Source: an uncultured Verrucomicrobiales bacterium (GTDB taxonomy: Bacteria; Verrucomicrobiota; Verrucomicrobiia; Verrucomicrobiales; Akkermansiaceae). Taken from it: DNA of 24,760 nt. Of the stretch, positions 7,438 to 15,851 are shown in pieces (position 1 is the stretch's first letter; every line of letters begins with the position of its first letter). Under the pieces are notes generated by a model, which was not told where the DNA came from, did no database searches, and saw nothing but the letters and a program-made list of their open reading frames with translations. The stretch spans positions 1 through 24,760 of the forward strand of contig CALBJX010000108.1 of assembly GCA_937893015.1 (NCBI GenBank). Reading direction: 5' to 3'. The translations under genes were made by a program, and so were the position numbers.

Positions 7438-8580
7438 ATGAACGAGAATACGAACGGAACCGGTCCCATCCTCACCAAAGGTCTCAAAGGCGTCATCGCC
7501 AATGAAACAGGCCTGAGTGACGTGCGGGGTGAAGAAGGTCGCCTCCTCTATTGCGGCTATGAGATTGAGGACTTGGTGGACCTCTGCAACTTCACGGAGA
7601 TTATCTACCTGCTCCTCAACAAACGCTTGCCCAATCGTGAGGAACTGGCGGGGCTGCAACAACGCCTGCGCAACGACCGCGAGCTGCCGCAACCCATCCT
7701 CGACTTCTTCAAGACAGCGACCAAGAAAGCCCGCCCCATGAGCGCCCTGCGCACGGCGGTCTCCATGCTCGGCATGTACGACGACCGCACGAAGGACCCG
7801 AGCCAGATGAAGGAAATCGGCCTGTCGCTCATCGCCAAGATTCCCGTCATGGCGGCGTACTACTACCGCATCTGCCAGGGGCTCGACCTGCCCCCCATCC
7901 GCACGGATTTGGGCGAGGCCGAGCACTTTTTGTGGTTGCTGAAGGGCAAGGAGCCCGACCCCGCAGAGGCGCACATCCTCGACGTGGCCTACATCCTGCA
8001 CGCCGACCACGGCATGAACGCATCCACCTTTGCCAGCCGCGTGACGGCCAGCACCCTGTCGGACATGTACTCCGCCATCACCACGGCACTCGGCACGCTG
8101 AAAGGCCCGCTGCACGGCGGTGCCAATGAGGCCGTCATTGAAATGCTCAAGGAAATCGGCGAGGAGGAGAATGTGGAAGCCTACATCAACGACAAGCTCG
8201 CCCACCACGAAAAGATTTTCGGCATGGGCCACCGCGTGTACAAGACGCTGGACCCGCGTGCGCCGCAGCTGCGCCGCATCGCCATCCGCCTCACGCAGAC
8301 CATCGGCGAGCCCAAATGGATTCGCATGAGCGACATGATTGCCAAGATGATGCGCTCCCGCAAGAATCTCAACGCCAACGTGGACTTCTACTCCGCCACG
8401 GTGTACTACAGCCTCGGCATCCCCACCCGCATGTTCACCACGGTGTTTGCCATCGCACGCGCCGCGGGCTGGGTGGCGCAGATTCTCGAGCAGCTGGAAG
8501 ACAACACCCTCTTCCGCCCGCTCTCCAAATATACGGGGCCGGATGAACCCCTGCTGGTGCCCGTGCTGGATATGCGCTGA
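7438..8580 (+). CDS. gltA: Citrate synthase
   Basis: Condenses acetyl-CoA and oxaloacetate to citrate at the entry of the TCA cycle, in the cytoplasm. At 380 residues it is the short citrate synthase form, without the N-terminal extension of the hexameric E. coli enzyme. HADHGMNASTF (188-198), GPLHGGANE with catalytic H226, GMGHRVYK with H265 and DFYSATVYYSLGIP with catalytic D316 are all present. 2-methylcitrate synthase has nearly the same motifs, but no prp genes are nearby, so citrate synthase is favoured. There is no Shine-Dalgarno and no convincing separate promoter in the 86-base gap after yggL; a structured hairpin lies there instead. Confidence 0.92.
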   Translation: MNENTNGTGPILTKGLKGVIANETGLSDVRGEEGRLLYCGYEIEDLVDLCNFTEIIYLLLNKRLPNREELAGLQQRLRNDRELPQPILDFFKTATKKARPMSALRTAVSMLGMYDDRTKDPSQMKEIGLSLIAKIPVMAAYYYRICQGLDLPPIRTDLGEAEHFLWLLKGKEPDPAEAHILDVAYILHADHGMNASTFASRVTASTLSDMYSAITTALGTLKGPLHGGANEAVIEMLKEIGEEENVEAYINDKLAHHEKIFGMGHRVYKTLDPRAPQLRRIAIRLTQTIGEPKWIRMSDMIAKMMRSRKNLNANVDFYSATVYYSLGIPTRMFTTVFAIARAAGWVAQILEQLEDNTLFRPLSKYTGPDEPLLVPVLDMR

Positions 8581-8603
8581 GGAGAAATACAAATCTGAAC
8601 CTT

Positions 8604-8661
8604 CGGCGGCTACCGCCGCGAGATAACAAACTCGGTCTGACGCTTGCATCAGACCGAGTTT
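8604..8661. terminator. Tandem hairpins between convergent gltA and ppiC-like genes
   Basis: A small hairpin (cggcgg/ccgccg, about 8604-8618) is followed by a 13-bp perfect inverted repeat (8628-8640 and 8649-8661) with an 8-base loop. The T-tract on either side is weak. It may stop transcription from both directions, but that is uncertain. Confidence 0.5.
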
Positions 8662-8728
8662 CTGCTTTGTGCGGCGGACTTTGGCTCAACGCCCGCCTCT
8701 CTGTTTGAGCGGCACCACGATTGTACCT

Positions 8729-9781
8729 TTAAATGAAGGTGCGGATAACAGCTTTGGCGCGGAGGCGGTCCAGCCATTCGACATAGCGCTTTTCGCTTTG
8801 CTTGCGGCGGACAGCTTCATCCACCTTGCGCTTCACCTCGGGGTTGCTCAGGGGCGGCGCGGGAGCAAGATGCTTTTCTCGCACACAAACGAGGGTGAAC
8901 CCCGTGTTGTCCGCCAGCGGGCCGATGACCTTGCCGGGCTCCGCGCTGAAGACCACGTTGGCAAACTCCGGCGAAAGATCGGAACGTTTCACCTTCGGCC
9001 AAGCGCCGCCATCCTCGGCATGCGCATCACGGGAGTATTCGCGAGCGGCATCCGAGAAAGAGATCGCTTTTTTATCCAGCGTCTTTTTCAGTTCCTCCGC
9101 CTTGCGGTACTGCGACTCAGCCATTGCCTGAAACTCAGCCTGCGTCATATCCTCGTCAGGCAATTCCTCCATCACGGGGATGAAAATCTTGTCGTAACGG
9201 ATGGTGTCGTTCATCACATTGCGATAATCCGCCTTGCTCGTGTTATATTCCTCCCGAATCTCATCGGGGGTCGGGGGAATGCCGCGCTCATAACGGGAGG
9301 ATCGCATGGCCGCCACCATCACCTCCTTGCGGACGGAGTCCCGATAGTCGCTGTAGGTCATGCCGCTCTTGCGGAGGTTATCGAGGAAAATGTCCCGGTT
9401 ACCATTGAACTGAAGGAGGATGCGGCGGTTGATTTCCTGATCGATGTTGTCTTCCTTCATCATGTAGCCCTTGTTCTCGAACTCGGAGAGAGCAAGCTCG
9501 CGATCGATGAGCTCATCCATGACGGCTTTCTTCGCCTTCACCAGCTCGGAGTTGAAACGGGGCCCTTGTTTGGGATAGAGCATCATCAGCTCATGGTAGT
9601 ACGGACCGATGCGGGCGCGCACCTCTGCGGAGGTAATGGGGCGACCATTCACCGTGGCGGCAACGCGGTTCACCACCCCACCCTGCGGAGCGGGTGCGGC
9701 GTTTTTCGGTGCTGCTGCGGCGACATTCGTCATACCCCAGGCAGCCAGAAGAAGAAGAGTGAAACGACAGACAGGTTTCAT
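8729..9781 (-). CDS. SurA/PpiC-like periplasmic peptidyl-prolyl isomerase
   Basis: A 350-residue secreted chaperone/foldase expected to assist outer-membrane or secreted protein folding. Signal peptide at 1-23 (MKPVCRFTLLLLAAWGMTNVA). A SurA-like N-terminal helical chaperone domain spans about 35-190 (VVNRVAATVNGRPITSAEV is the classic opening, and ELIDRELALSEFENKG follows). A single parvulin domain lies at about 200-325 (FSDAAREYSRDAHAEDGGAWPKVKRSDLSPEFANVVFSAEPGKV, in parts, then GPLADNTGFTLVCVREK). SurA of E. coli has two parvulin domains; one is visible here, as in PrsA/PpiC-type proteins. It is transcribed alone, divergent from the DUF5009 gene. Confidence 0.9.
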   Translation of the reverse strand: MKPVCRFTLLLLAAWGMTNVAAAAPKNAAPAPQGGVVNRVAATVNGRPITSAEVRARIGPYYHELMMLYPKQGPRFNSELVKAKKAVMDELIDRELALSEFENKGYMMKEDNIDQEINRRILLQFNGNRDIFLDNLRKSGMTYSDYRDSVRKEVMVAAMRSSRYERGIPPTPDEIREEYNTSKADYRNVMNDTIRYDKIFIPVMEELPDEDMTQAEFQAMAESQYRKAEELKKTLDKKAISFSDAAREYSRDAHAEDGGAWPKVKRSDLSPEFANVVFSAEPGKVIGPLADNTGFTLVCVREKHLAPAPPLSNPEVKRKVDEAVRRKQSEKRYVEWLDRLRAKAVIRTFI

Positions 9782-9789
9782 ACCTCATC

Positions 9790-9818
9790 ATTGTACTCCA
9801 AGGAGCCTACAAGAGCAA
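9790..9818 (-). promoter_or_regulatory. Putative promoter of the SurA-like gene
   Basis: Minus strand: TTGCTC (9813-9818), a 17-base spacer and TACAAT (9790-9795), with the ATG 8 bases beyond. A leaderless or near-leaderless transcript is predicted. Confidence 0.7.
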
Positions 9819-9893
9819 CCCCCTTCTTGTGCGCTGACGCATTTTCGGAAATGAACCGCACCCGAAAATACGCTTTTATTCCTGCGGAACATG

Positions 9894-9902
9894 TGCTATC
9901 AT
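9894..9902 (+). promoter_or_regulatory. Putative extended -10 promoter of the DUF5009 gene
   Basis: TGC followed by TATCAT (9897-9902), an extended -10 element, with no good -35. It overlaps the first in-frame ATG (9901) and lies 7 bases before the second (9910), which supports the second as the start. Confidence 0.5.
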
Positions 9903-9909
9903 GAAAGCC

Positions 9910-10986
9910 ATGAATAATACGCCCCCGTACCGGCTCCTCAGTCTCGATGCCCTGCGGGGAGCGGATATCCTCATCATCGCCGGGCTTGATGCTCTGGTGT
10001 ATCGACTTGCACCGCTTTTCCCGCAAAGCGGATTCATCCGAATCCTGCGCACGCAGATGGGGCACGTGCCATGGGATGGCCTCAGCGCCTACGATTTAGT
10101 CTTTCCGATATTCGTCTTTCTGGCGGGAGTCTCGCTCTGCCTCTCCCTGCAACGGAGGGCGGAGCAGAGCGCGTGGCGGCAGCTCCGACACCTGTGGATA
10201 CGCGCCGGGCTGCTCGTGGTGCTCGGCTGGGCCATCAACGGCCCCGTTACGTTCAACACGGCAGACATGCGTTTTGCCTCCGTGCTCGGGCTTATCGGTC
10301 TCTCGGGGGCACTGACGGGAACACTCGTTCTGCTGTGGCGAGGGAAAACGTGGGGCTGCCTGCTGACGGCGGCGGCCGTGCTCGCGAGTGTCGGGGCTGC
10401 GCAGTATCTCGGCGGAGATTTCACCCCGAGCGGCTGTTTCAACGCCCTCGTGGATGCCCGGCTCTGCCCCGGTCGGTTACACCTCGGCTGTGTGGACCCG
10501 GAAGGTCCGCTCTGCATTCTCTCGGCCACCGCGCTCTGTCTCGGAGGCTACGCGGCCGGCAAGGCCCTGCAGGCGGAGCGGATCCCCCGACGCATGGCTC
10601 TGCTACTGGGCGGTGCGGCCTTCTACCTACTCCTTGCCTCTCCCCTCCCCTGCATCAAGAACATCTGGACGCCGGGTTTCACGCTCACTGCTGCAGGAAC
10701 AGGCTGTGCGCTGCTCGCAGTCTTCCACCTGCTGCTCGACTGTTGTCCCCGTTTCCTCACCCTCTGGGCGTATCCCTTCCGCGTGGCGGGTTGCAACGCG
10801 CTCTTCCTCTACCTCTTCACGCACCTCTTCAACATCCCCGCGCTTGCGGAGCGCCTGAGCTGCGGCGTATGGAGCGCTCTCCTTCCTGCAAACGCCCTAC
10901 CCGCCGCTTACGAAGGCACAGCCCTGCTGCTCACATGGCTCATCGTACATTGGCTCTACCGCCGGCGGCTCTTCATCCGGCTCTGA
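9910..10986 (+). CDS. DUF5009 / heparan-alpha-glucosaminide N-acetyltransferase-like membrane protein
   Basis: An integral membrane protein of 358 residues with about ten hydrophobic segments. The N-terminus carries the family signature RLLSLDALRGADILIIAG (about 7-24), followed by HVPWDGLSAYDLVFPIFVFLAGVS (in parts), characteristic of DUF5009 and the related NagX/HGSNAT acyltransferase group. Family members are thought to transfer acetyl groups across the membrane onto hexosamines; the substrate here is not known. Hydrophobic C-terminal segments such as NALFLYLFTHLF and ALLLTWLIVHWLY complete the fold. The ATG at 9910 is preferred over 9901 because the -10 box overlaps the latter. No terminator with a T-tract is evident after the stop. 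In a mucin- or glycan-feeding organism a sugar-acetylating role would fit, but that is inference. Confidence 0.85.
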   Translation: MNNTPPYRLLSLDALRGADILIIAGLDALVYRLAPLFPQSGFIRILRTQMGHVPWDGLSAYDLVFPIFVFLAGVSLCLSLQRRAEQSAWRQLRHLWIRAGLLVVLGWAINGPVTFNTADMRFASVLGLIGLSGALTGTLVLLWRGKTWGCLLTAAAVLASVGAAQYLGGDFTPSGCFNALVDARLCPGRLHLGCVDPEGPLCILSATALCLGGYAAGKALQAERIPRRMALLLGGAAFYLLLASPLPCIKNIWTPGFTLTAAGTGCALLAVFHLLLDCCPRFLTLWAYPFRVAGCNALFLYLFTHLFNIPALAERLSCGVWSALLPANALPAAYEGTALLLTWLIVHWLYRRRLFIRL

Positions 10987-11150
10987 ATACCCTACCTTAT
11001 CGTTACCAGAAGGCAGCGCATGGAGAGATGAGCATTGTTTCGGTTCACGCCACCATATAGCCGCGCCGCCCTCAGGAAAAAGCTCTGACATTGCATCAGC
11101 CCCCCTTGGCCCGCCCGGCGTTTGGCTCACACTCTCCCCCGGCGCTCATC

Positions 11151-11186
11151 AAAAATGCCCGAGGAACTGACGTTCCTCGGGCATTT
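11151..11186 (-). terminator. Rho-independent terminator of gapA
   Basis: A 15-bp perfect stem (11153-11167 with 11172-11186) with a tgac loop. On the minus strand it is followed by five T (aaaaa at 11151-11155, partly in the stem). It lies 23 bases past the gapA stop. Confidence 0.9.
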
Positions 11187-11209
11187 CGTAGGCTTGAGCC
11201 GTGTATCGC

Positions 11210-12220
<1,011 letters not shown>

Positions 12221-12248
12221 AATCGTTTGTTGTAGTGATAAGTTAGTT

Positions 12249-12274
12249 CCTTGCGGGGCACTCGCCCCGGAAGG
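12249..12274 (-). other. Hairpin in the gapA 5' leader
   Basis: Arms 12249-12259 and 12264-12274 pair at 10 of 11 positions around an actc/gagt loop. In the minus-strand leader it ends 28 bases before the gapA ATG. It could stabilise the mRNA or modulate expression. It has no T-tract, so it is not a terminator. Confidence 0.6.
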
Positions 12275-12281
12275 CAAAGAC

Positions 12282-12310
12282 AGTTTAGCCGCAACCCCCC
12301 GCGGAGTCAA
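12282..12310 (-). promoter_or_regulatory. Putative gapA promoter
   Basis: Minus strand: TTGACT (12305-12310), a 17-base spacer and TAAACT (12282-12287). This predicts a leader of about 55 bases, one of the few long ones in the window. Confidence 0.65.
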
Positions 12311-12354
12311 TAAAAATTTGAGACTTCAAAGGGAAAAGTGAGTGCTTTTTCCGC

Positions 12355-12383
12355 TGGACTTCCGCATCGGGAGACGCTAGGAT
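12355..12383 (+). promoter_or_regulatory. Putative promoter of the small unknown gene at 12390
   Basis: TGGACT (12355-12360), a 17-base spacer and TAGGAT (12378-12383), with the ATG 6 bases beyond. The individual boxes are weak, but the spacing matches the other leaderless units. Confidence 0.5.
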
Positions 12384-12389
12384 AGGCTC

Positions 12390-12827
12390 ATGCCTCCCAA
12401 GGACGAGTCCTTTCTCCGCCGTATTTGCCCGCCGTTTCAGTATTTTGTGCTGCGGACGCTGACCTGCACCTACACCTTGTGGCGCGAGGGGGAGATTGCG
12501 GACGGCGCCGTAGTGATGGCGCAGCTCGACTACTGCGAGACGGATGCCGAGGGGCGCACACGGCATATTGAAAGCGCGGAGGACTGCGACACGGAGGCGC
12601 CTGTGTCCCCTGCTCTGTGCGAGCTGATTAACAGGCTCTGCATCACCCCCGAACGGGAGGATGAGGAAGAAGCTGCCATGGAGCTGACGATGAACACCCG
12701 CGTCCATCGTTGGAATCCCGACAGCCCGCACTTGCAGGAGCTCTACACCGCCCTGCACCGCGAGCTCTATGCGCTGCTGCCCGCCGTGCACGGCTGCCGC
12801 GCCGCCATGCCTGAGACGCACGCTTAA
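12390..12827 (+). CDS. Hypothetical protein, 145 residues
   Basis: Not recognised. It is a soluble, acidic protein with no signal peptide or membrane segment. It has several Cys (CPPF, TCTY, DYCE, EDCD, LCEL, RLC) that do not form an obvious metal-binding pattern. The order is a mixed N-terminal region (RRICPPFQYFVLRTLTCTYTLW), an acidic centre (DCDTEAP, PEREDEEEAAME) and a helical C-terminus (LQELYTALHRELYALLPAV). A promoter-like element lies just before the ATG. The gene converges on panB, and the two stop codons share the palindrome TTAA (12824-12827). The real-gene call rests on codon-position GC bias similar to the neighbours and on the lack of any alternative frame in this gap. Confidence 0.65.
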   Translation: MPPKDESFLRRICPPFQYFVLRTLTCTYTLWREGEIADGAVVMAQLDYCETDAEGRTRHIESAEDCDTEAPVSPALCELINRLCITPEREDEEEAAMELTMNTRVHRWNPDSPHLQELYTALHRELYALLPAVHGCRAAMPETHA

Positions 12828-13594
12828 TCCGCGCTCGGGAGCTTCAGCTCGGCGGCATATTCCTTCGCCGCGCGGATGATGTCGGCGCCGAGGGTGGCCT
12901 TGGGCGTCACAAAGCCGGGGACGAACCACGGAGAAAGGCCCATGAGGTCGTGGAACACCAGTACCTCGCCGTCGCAGGTGCCGTGCCCCGCGCCGATGCC
13001 GATGGTGATGACGGGGCAGGCGCGCGTGACGGCCTCGGCCACGCTCTTCTTGGTGCATTCAATCACCAGCGAAAAGGCACCCGCGCGGACGACAGCCTCC
13101 ATATCGGCCATGATGGCAGCGGCTTCTTCATCCGTCTTGCCCTTCATGTGGTAGCCGCCCTCTTCCAAGACTTTCTGGGGCAGCAGGCCGATGTGCCCCT
13201 GCACGGGGATGCCCGCCGCCGTGATGGCGCGGATGCAGTCTTCCTTGTCCACGCCGCCCTCCAGCTTCACGGCATCCACGCCCGTGGCCATGAGCCGCTT
13301 GGCGTTGGCGACGGCCTGTTCGGGCGTGTCATAGCTGTGGATGGGCATATCGCAGATGACGAGCGCGTTTTTCGCGCCGCGCGCCACGGCCTCCGCGTGG
13401 TGCAGCATGTGCTCCATGGTGACATGCGTGGTGTCGGGGTAGCCGAGCATGGTCATGCCCAGCGAATCGCCGATGAGCAGCATGTCGATACCCGCTTCAT
13501 CCAACAGACGCGCCGTGGGATAATCGTACGCGGTCAGCTCGGAAACGGGAGCCTTGCCCTTCTTGGCAAGAATAGCAGCAACTTTGGCGTTCAT
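12824..13594 (-). CDS. panB: 3-methyl-2-oxobutanoate hydroxymethyltransferase
   Basis: First committed step of pantothenate (CoA precursor) synthesis: adds a hydroxymethyl group from 5,10-methylene-THF to alpha-ketoisovalerate in the cytoplasm. It has 256 residues, normal length. The motif block LTAYDYPTARLLDEAGID, then DMLLIGDSLGMTMLGYPDT with the metal-binding Asp, is near-consensus. VDAVKLEGG, GHIGLLPQ and ITIGIGAG follow in the expected order. The ATG at 13594 is preferred to the GTG one codon earlier. It is the last gene of dapA-dapB-folK-panB, starting 12 bases after the folK stop. No Shine-Dalgarno is visible and no clear terminator separates it from the convergent gene. Confidence 0.96.
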   Translation of the reverse strand: MNAKVAAILAKKGKAPVSELTAYDYPTARLLDEAGIDMLLIGDSLGMTMLGYPDTTHVTMEHMLHHAEAVARGAKNALVICDMPIHSYDTPEQAVANAKRLMATGVDAVKLEGGVDKEDCIRAITAAGIPVQGHIGLLPQKVLEEGGYHMKGKTDEEAAAIMADMEAVVRAGAFSLVIECTKKSVAEAVTRACPVITIGIGAGHGTCDGEVLVFHDLMGLSPWFVPGFVTPKATLGADIIRAAKEYAAELKLPSAD

Positions 13595-13606
13595 CACAGC
13601 AAAGGG

Positions 13607-14119
13607 TTACAGAGGAAACCGCACCACCGAGTGCTCGGGCGGGAGCTCGTCGAGGAGCTGGGCAACCGTTTTATTCGTGGTCGGCAGGGTGAGCATGGGG
13701 TCGATGTCGCAGAGCGGTTGCAGCACGAAGGCGCGCTCCGTGAGCAGGGGGTGCGGCAGGGTCAGACGCTCGCTGCGGATGATTTCGTCCCCGCAGTAGA
13801 GGAGGTCGATGTCGCAGGTGCGGGGCGTGCCGTACACATCGCCGCGCACACGACCGAGTTCGTTCTCCGTCTGCAGGCAGAAGTCGAGAATCTCGATGGC
13901 AGGAAGGTCCGTCTCCACCTCCACACAGGCGTTGAGGTAGGAGGGGGAACCCTCGGGGCAGTCCACGGGGTCGGTCTCATACACCTGCGAGAGACGCAGG
14001 GAGCCGAATTTCTCCGCGAGCTTGTCGCAGGCGCGTTCCAGCAGGGCCAGGCGGTTGCCCATGTTGGAGCCGAGCGAGAACCCCACGCGGTGCAGCTTGT
14101 GTTCGGGGGCTTCGCTCAT
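13607..14119 (-). CDS. folK: 2-amino-4-hydroxy-6-hydroxymethyldihydropteridine pyrophosphokinase
   Basis: Transfers pyrophosphate from ATP to hydroxymethyl-dihydropterin in folate synthesis. It has 170 residues. The hallmarks are VGFSLGSNMGNR at the N-terminus (about 13-24), YETDPVDCPEGSPSYLNACVEVET in the middle and the HPPK signature RTCDIDLLY with LPHPLLTERAFVLQPL. The ATG at 14119 starts one base after the dapB stop (tga-t-atg), which implies translational coupling. The open frame extends upstream inside dapB and is not used. Folate made here feeds the one-carbon donor used by panB next door. Confidence 0.94.
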   Translation of the reverse strand: MSEAPEHKLHRVGFSLGSNMGNRLALLERACDKLAEKFGSLRLSQVYETDPVDCPEGSPSYLNACVEVETDLPAIEILDFCLQTENELGRVRGDVYGTPRTCDIDLLYCGDEIIRSERLTLPHPLLTERAFVLQPLCDIDPMLTLPTTNKTVAQLLDELPPEHSVVRFPL

Positions 14120-14120
14120 A

Positions 14121-14855
14121 TCAGTCTGCGAAACCGAGGACATCCTGCATGGTGTAGAGCCCCGCGGGCTTGTCCGCCAGCCAGAGAGCGGCGCGCACGG
14201 CACCGCCCGCAAAAGTCATGCGGCTGGAGGCCTTGTGCGTGAGCTCCACGCGCTCGCCGTCCGTGGCGTAGATGACGGTGTGGTCGCCCACCACATCACC
14301 GCCGCGCATGGAGTGCATGCCGATTTCGCGCTGCGGGCGCGCGCCGACCATGCCGTTGCGGCCGTGCATCACGTCCTTCTCATAGTCGAGCCCGGTCTCC
14401 TCGCAGACGACCTCCGCCAGCGTGCGGGCCGTGCCGCTGGGCGCGTCCTTCTTGTGGTGGTGGTGCATCTCGATGATTTCGATGTCGTAATCCTTCAGGA
14501 TGCGGGTGGCCTTGCGGGTGAGCCAGAAGAGAGTGTTGACACCAATCGAAAAGTTGCTGGTGAACACCACGGGAATCTGCTTGGCGGCCTCGGCAATGGC
14601 GGCCTTTTCTTCCGCCGTGTGGCCGGTGGTGCCGATGACGAGCGGCTTGCCCTGCGCCACGGCGGTGGCGAGCAGTTCGGGAGTAAAACCGTGGAAAGAG
14701 AAGTCGATGGTGACATCCGCGGCGCTCATGGCGGCGGCGATGTCCTGCCCCACATCATGCGTGGCACCCATCTCCGTGCCGGGGTTCAGCTCCACGGCAG
14801 CCTGCACGGCCTGCCCCATGCGGCCCGAGATACCGGTAACGAGAATCTTTTGCAT
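14121..14855 (-). CDS. dapB: 4-hydroxy-tetrahydrodipicolinate reductase
   Basis: NAD(P)H-dependent second step of the diaminopimelate/lysine branch, working on the product of DapA. It has 244 residues, somewhat shorter than the E. coli enzyme (about 273). The nucleotide-binding ILVTGISGRMGQ is at residues 4-15, GTTGHT at about 75 and the active-site signature EMHHHHKKDAPSGTA at about 133-147, with the catalytic His and Lys. The end of the substrate-binding domain, MHSMRGGDVVGDHTV, is near-consensus. It follows dapA by 10 bases and is coupled to folK. Confidence 0.96.
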   Translation of the reverse strand: MQKILVTGISGRMGQAVQAAVELNPGTEMGATHDVGQDIAAAMSAADVTIDFSFHGFTPELLATAVAQGKPLVIGTTGHTAEEKAAIAEAAKQIPVVFTSNFSIGVNTLFWLTRKATRILKDYDIEIIEMHHHHKKDAPSGTARTLAEVVCEETGLDYEKDVMHGRNGMVGARPQREIGMHSMRGGDVVGDHTVIYATDGERVELTHKASSRMTFAGGAVRAALWLADKPAGLYTMQDVLGFAD

Positions 14856-14865
14856 GGCGGTCAGA

Positions 14866-15747
14866 TTAAAGGAGGTTGAACTGCTTGAGGAGGGCGGAAA
14901 GCTTGGCGTGCTTCTCCTCGGCCAGCGGCGCGAGGGGCAGGCGGATTTCCCACGAGATGTCGCCGCGCAGGGCGAGGGCGGCCTTGATGGGCACGGGGTT
15001 CGTGTCGAGGCTCATGAGGCCCTTCATCAGCGGGTAATACTGCTTTTGCAGGGCGAGGGCCTTCTTGCCGTCGCCGCTCATGGCGGCATCCACGAGGGCC
15101 TTCATTTCCGCGGGAGCCACGTTGGAGGTGACGGACACCAGACCCACGGCACCGCAGGAGATGAAGGGAACGGTCAGGCCGTCATCACCGCAGAGAATCG
15201 CAAAGTCCTCGGGCAGAGCCTGCGCGAGCTGATTCACGCGGTCCACGCTGCCGCCCGCTTCCTTGATGGCCACGATGGTGGGGCAATCCTTGGCGAGGCG
15301 CGCCGCCGTCTCCACGGCGATTTCGATGCCGCTGCGGCCGGGGATGCTGTAGAGCACGATGGGCAGCGGGGAGCACTCGGCAATGGCCTTGAAGTGGCGG
15401 TACAAGCCTTCCTGAGAGGGCTTGTTGTAGTAGGGGCAGACTTGGAGCGTGCCGTCCGCGCCGAGCTTGGCGGCCTCCTGCGTCATGACGATGGCCTCGG
15501 TGGTGGAGTTGGAGCCCGTGCCGGCGATGACCTTCATGCGGCCCGCGGAGAACTCTATCGCCTTGGCGATAACCTCCATGTGTTCGGCATGCGTGAGCGT
15601 GGGGGATTCGCCCGTGGTGCCGACGGGCACGATGCCGTCCACGCCGGCGGCGGCCTGCGCGTCAATCAGCTTGCGGAAGGCGTCGTAGTCCACCTCGTTG
15701 TTGCGGAAAGGGGTGATGATAGCGGTGTAAAGACCTTGAATTTTCAT
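14866..15747 (-). CDS. dapA: 4-hydroxy-tetrahydrodipicolinate synthase
   Basis: Condenses pyruvate and aspartate semialdehyde, the first committed step of diaminopimelate/lysine synthesis, in the cytoplasm. It has 293 residues. The TIM-barrel aldolase motifs are present: GLYTAIITPF at the N-terminus, VPVGTTGESPTLTHAEH (about 44-60), AGTGSNSTTEAI, QVCPYYNKPSQEGLYRHF with the active-site Tyr, LYSIPGRSG, and the Schiff-base lysine in IVAIKEAGG. The ATG at 15747 is chosen over one 9 bases upstream. It opens the operon dapA-dapB-folK-panB and has its own divergent promoter. Confidence 0.97.
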   Translation of the reverse strand: MKIQGLYTAIITPFRNNEVDYDAFRKLIDAQAAAGVDGIVPVGTTGESPTLTHAEHMEVIAKAIEFSAGRMKVIAGTGSNSTTEAIVMTQEAAKLGADGTLQVCPYYNKPSQEGLYRHFKAIAECSPLPIVLYSIPGRSGIEIAVETAARLAKDCPTIVAIKEAGGSVDRVNQLAQALPEDFAILCGDDGLTVPFISCGAVGLVSVTSNVAPAEMKALVDAAMSGDGKKALALQKQYYPLMKGLMSLDTNPVPIKAALALRGDISWEIRLPLAPLAEEKHAKLSALLKQFNLL

Positions 15748-15759
15748 ATCTCGCAAGGG

Positions 15760-15787
15760 ATTCTACCACAACATGCGCAAAAGTCAC
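15760..15787 (-). promoter_or_regulatory. Putative promoter of the dapA operon
   Basis: Minus strand: GTGACT (15782-15787), a 16-base spacer and TAGAAT (15760-15765) preceded by TGG. The ATG begins 12 bases after the -10 box, predicting a leader of about 5 bases. Confidence 0.6.
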
Positions 15788-15815
15788 GCTTTTTTCAGCG
15801 GACAATTCCCCCCAC

Positions 15816-15844
15816 TTGACAGAAAGGAAGCTGACGCGTACACT
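15816..15844 (+). promoter_or_regulatory. Putative promoter of the DUF4874/DUF4832 gene
   Basis: A perfect TTGACA (15816-15821), a 17-base spacer and TACACT (15839-15844), with the ATG 7 bases beyond. A leaderless transcript is predicted. Confidence 0.8.
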
Positions 15845-15851
15845 AATCAAC

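Noticed and set aside
7438..8580. 2-methylcitrate synthase instead of citrate synthase
   Set aside because: Motifs cannot separate them fully, but no propionate-utilisation genes are adjacent and it is the only synthase seen; citrate synthase kept with reduced confidence.
7093..8649. A 518-codon open frame on the minus strand opposite yggL and gltA
   Set aside because: Antisense to two recognisable genes, with the same low-complexity shadow composition.
9901..9909. Start of the DUF5009 gene at the first ATG (9901)
   Set aside because: The extended -10 box overlaps it; the ATG at 9910 fits the leaderless spacing seen in its neighbours and keeps the family N-terminus intact.
10987..11150. A small gene between DUF5009 and gapA
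   Set aside because: No open frame with a plausible start, promoter or coding pattern; only the gapA terminator and a short palindrome-like element are visible.
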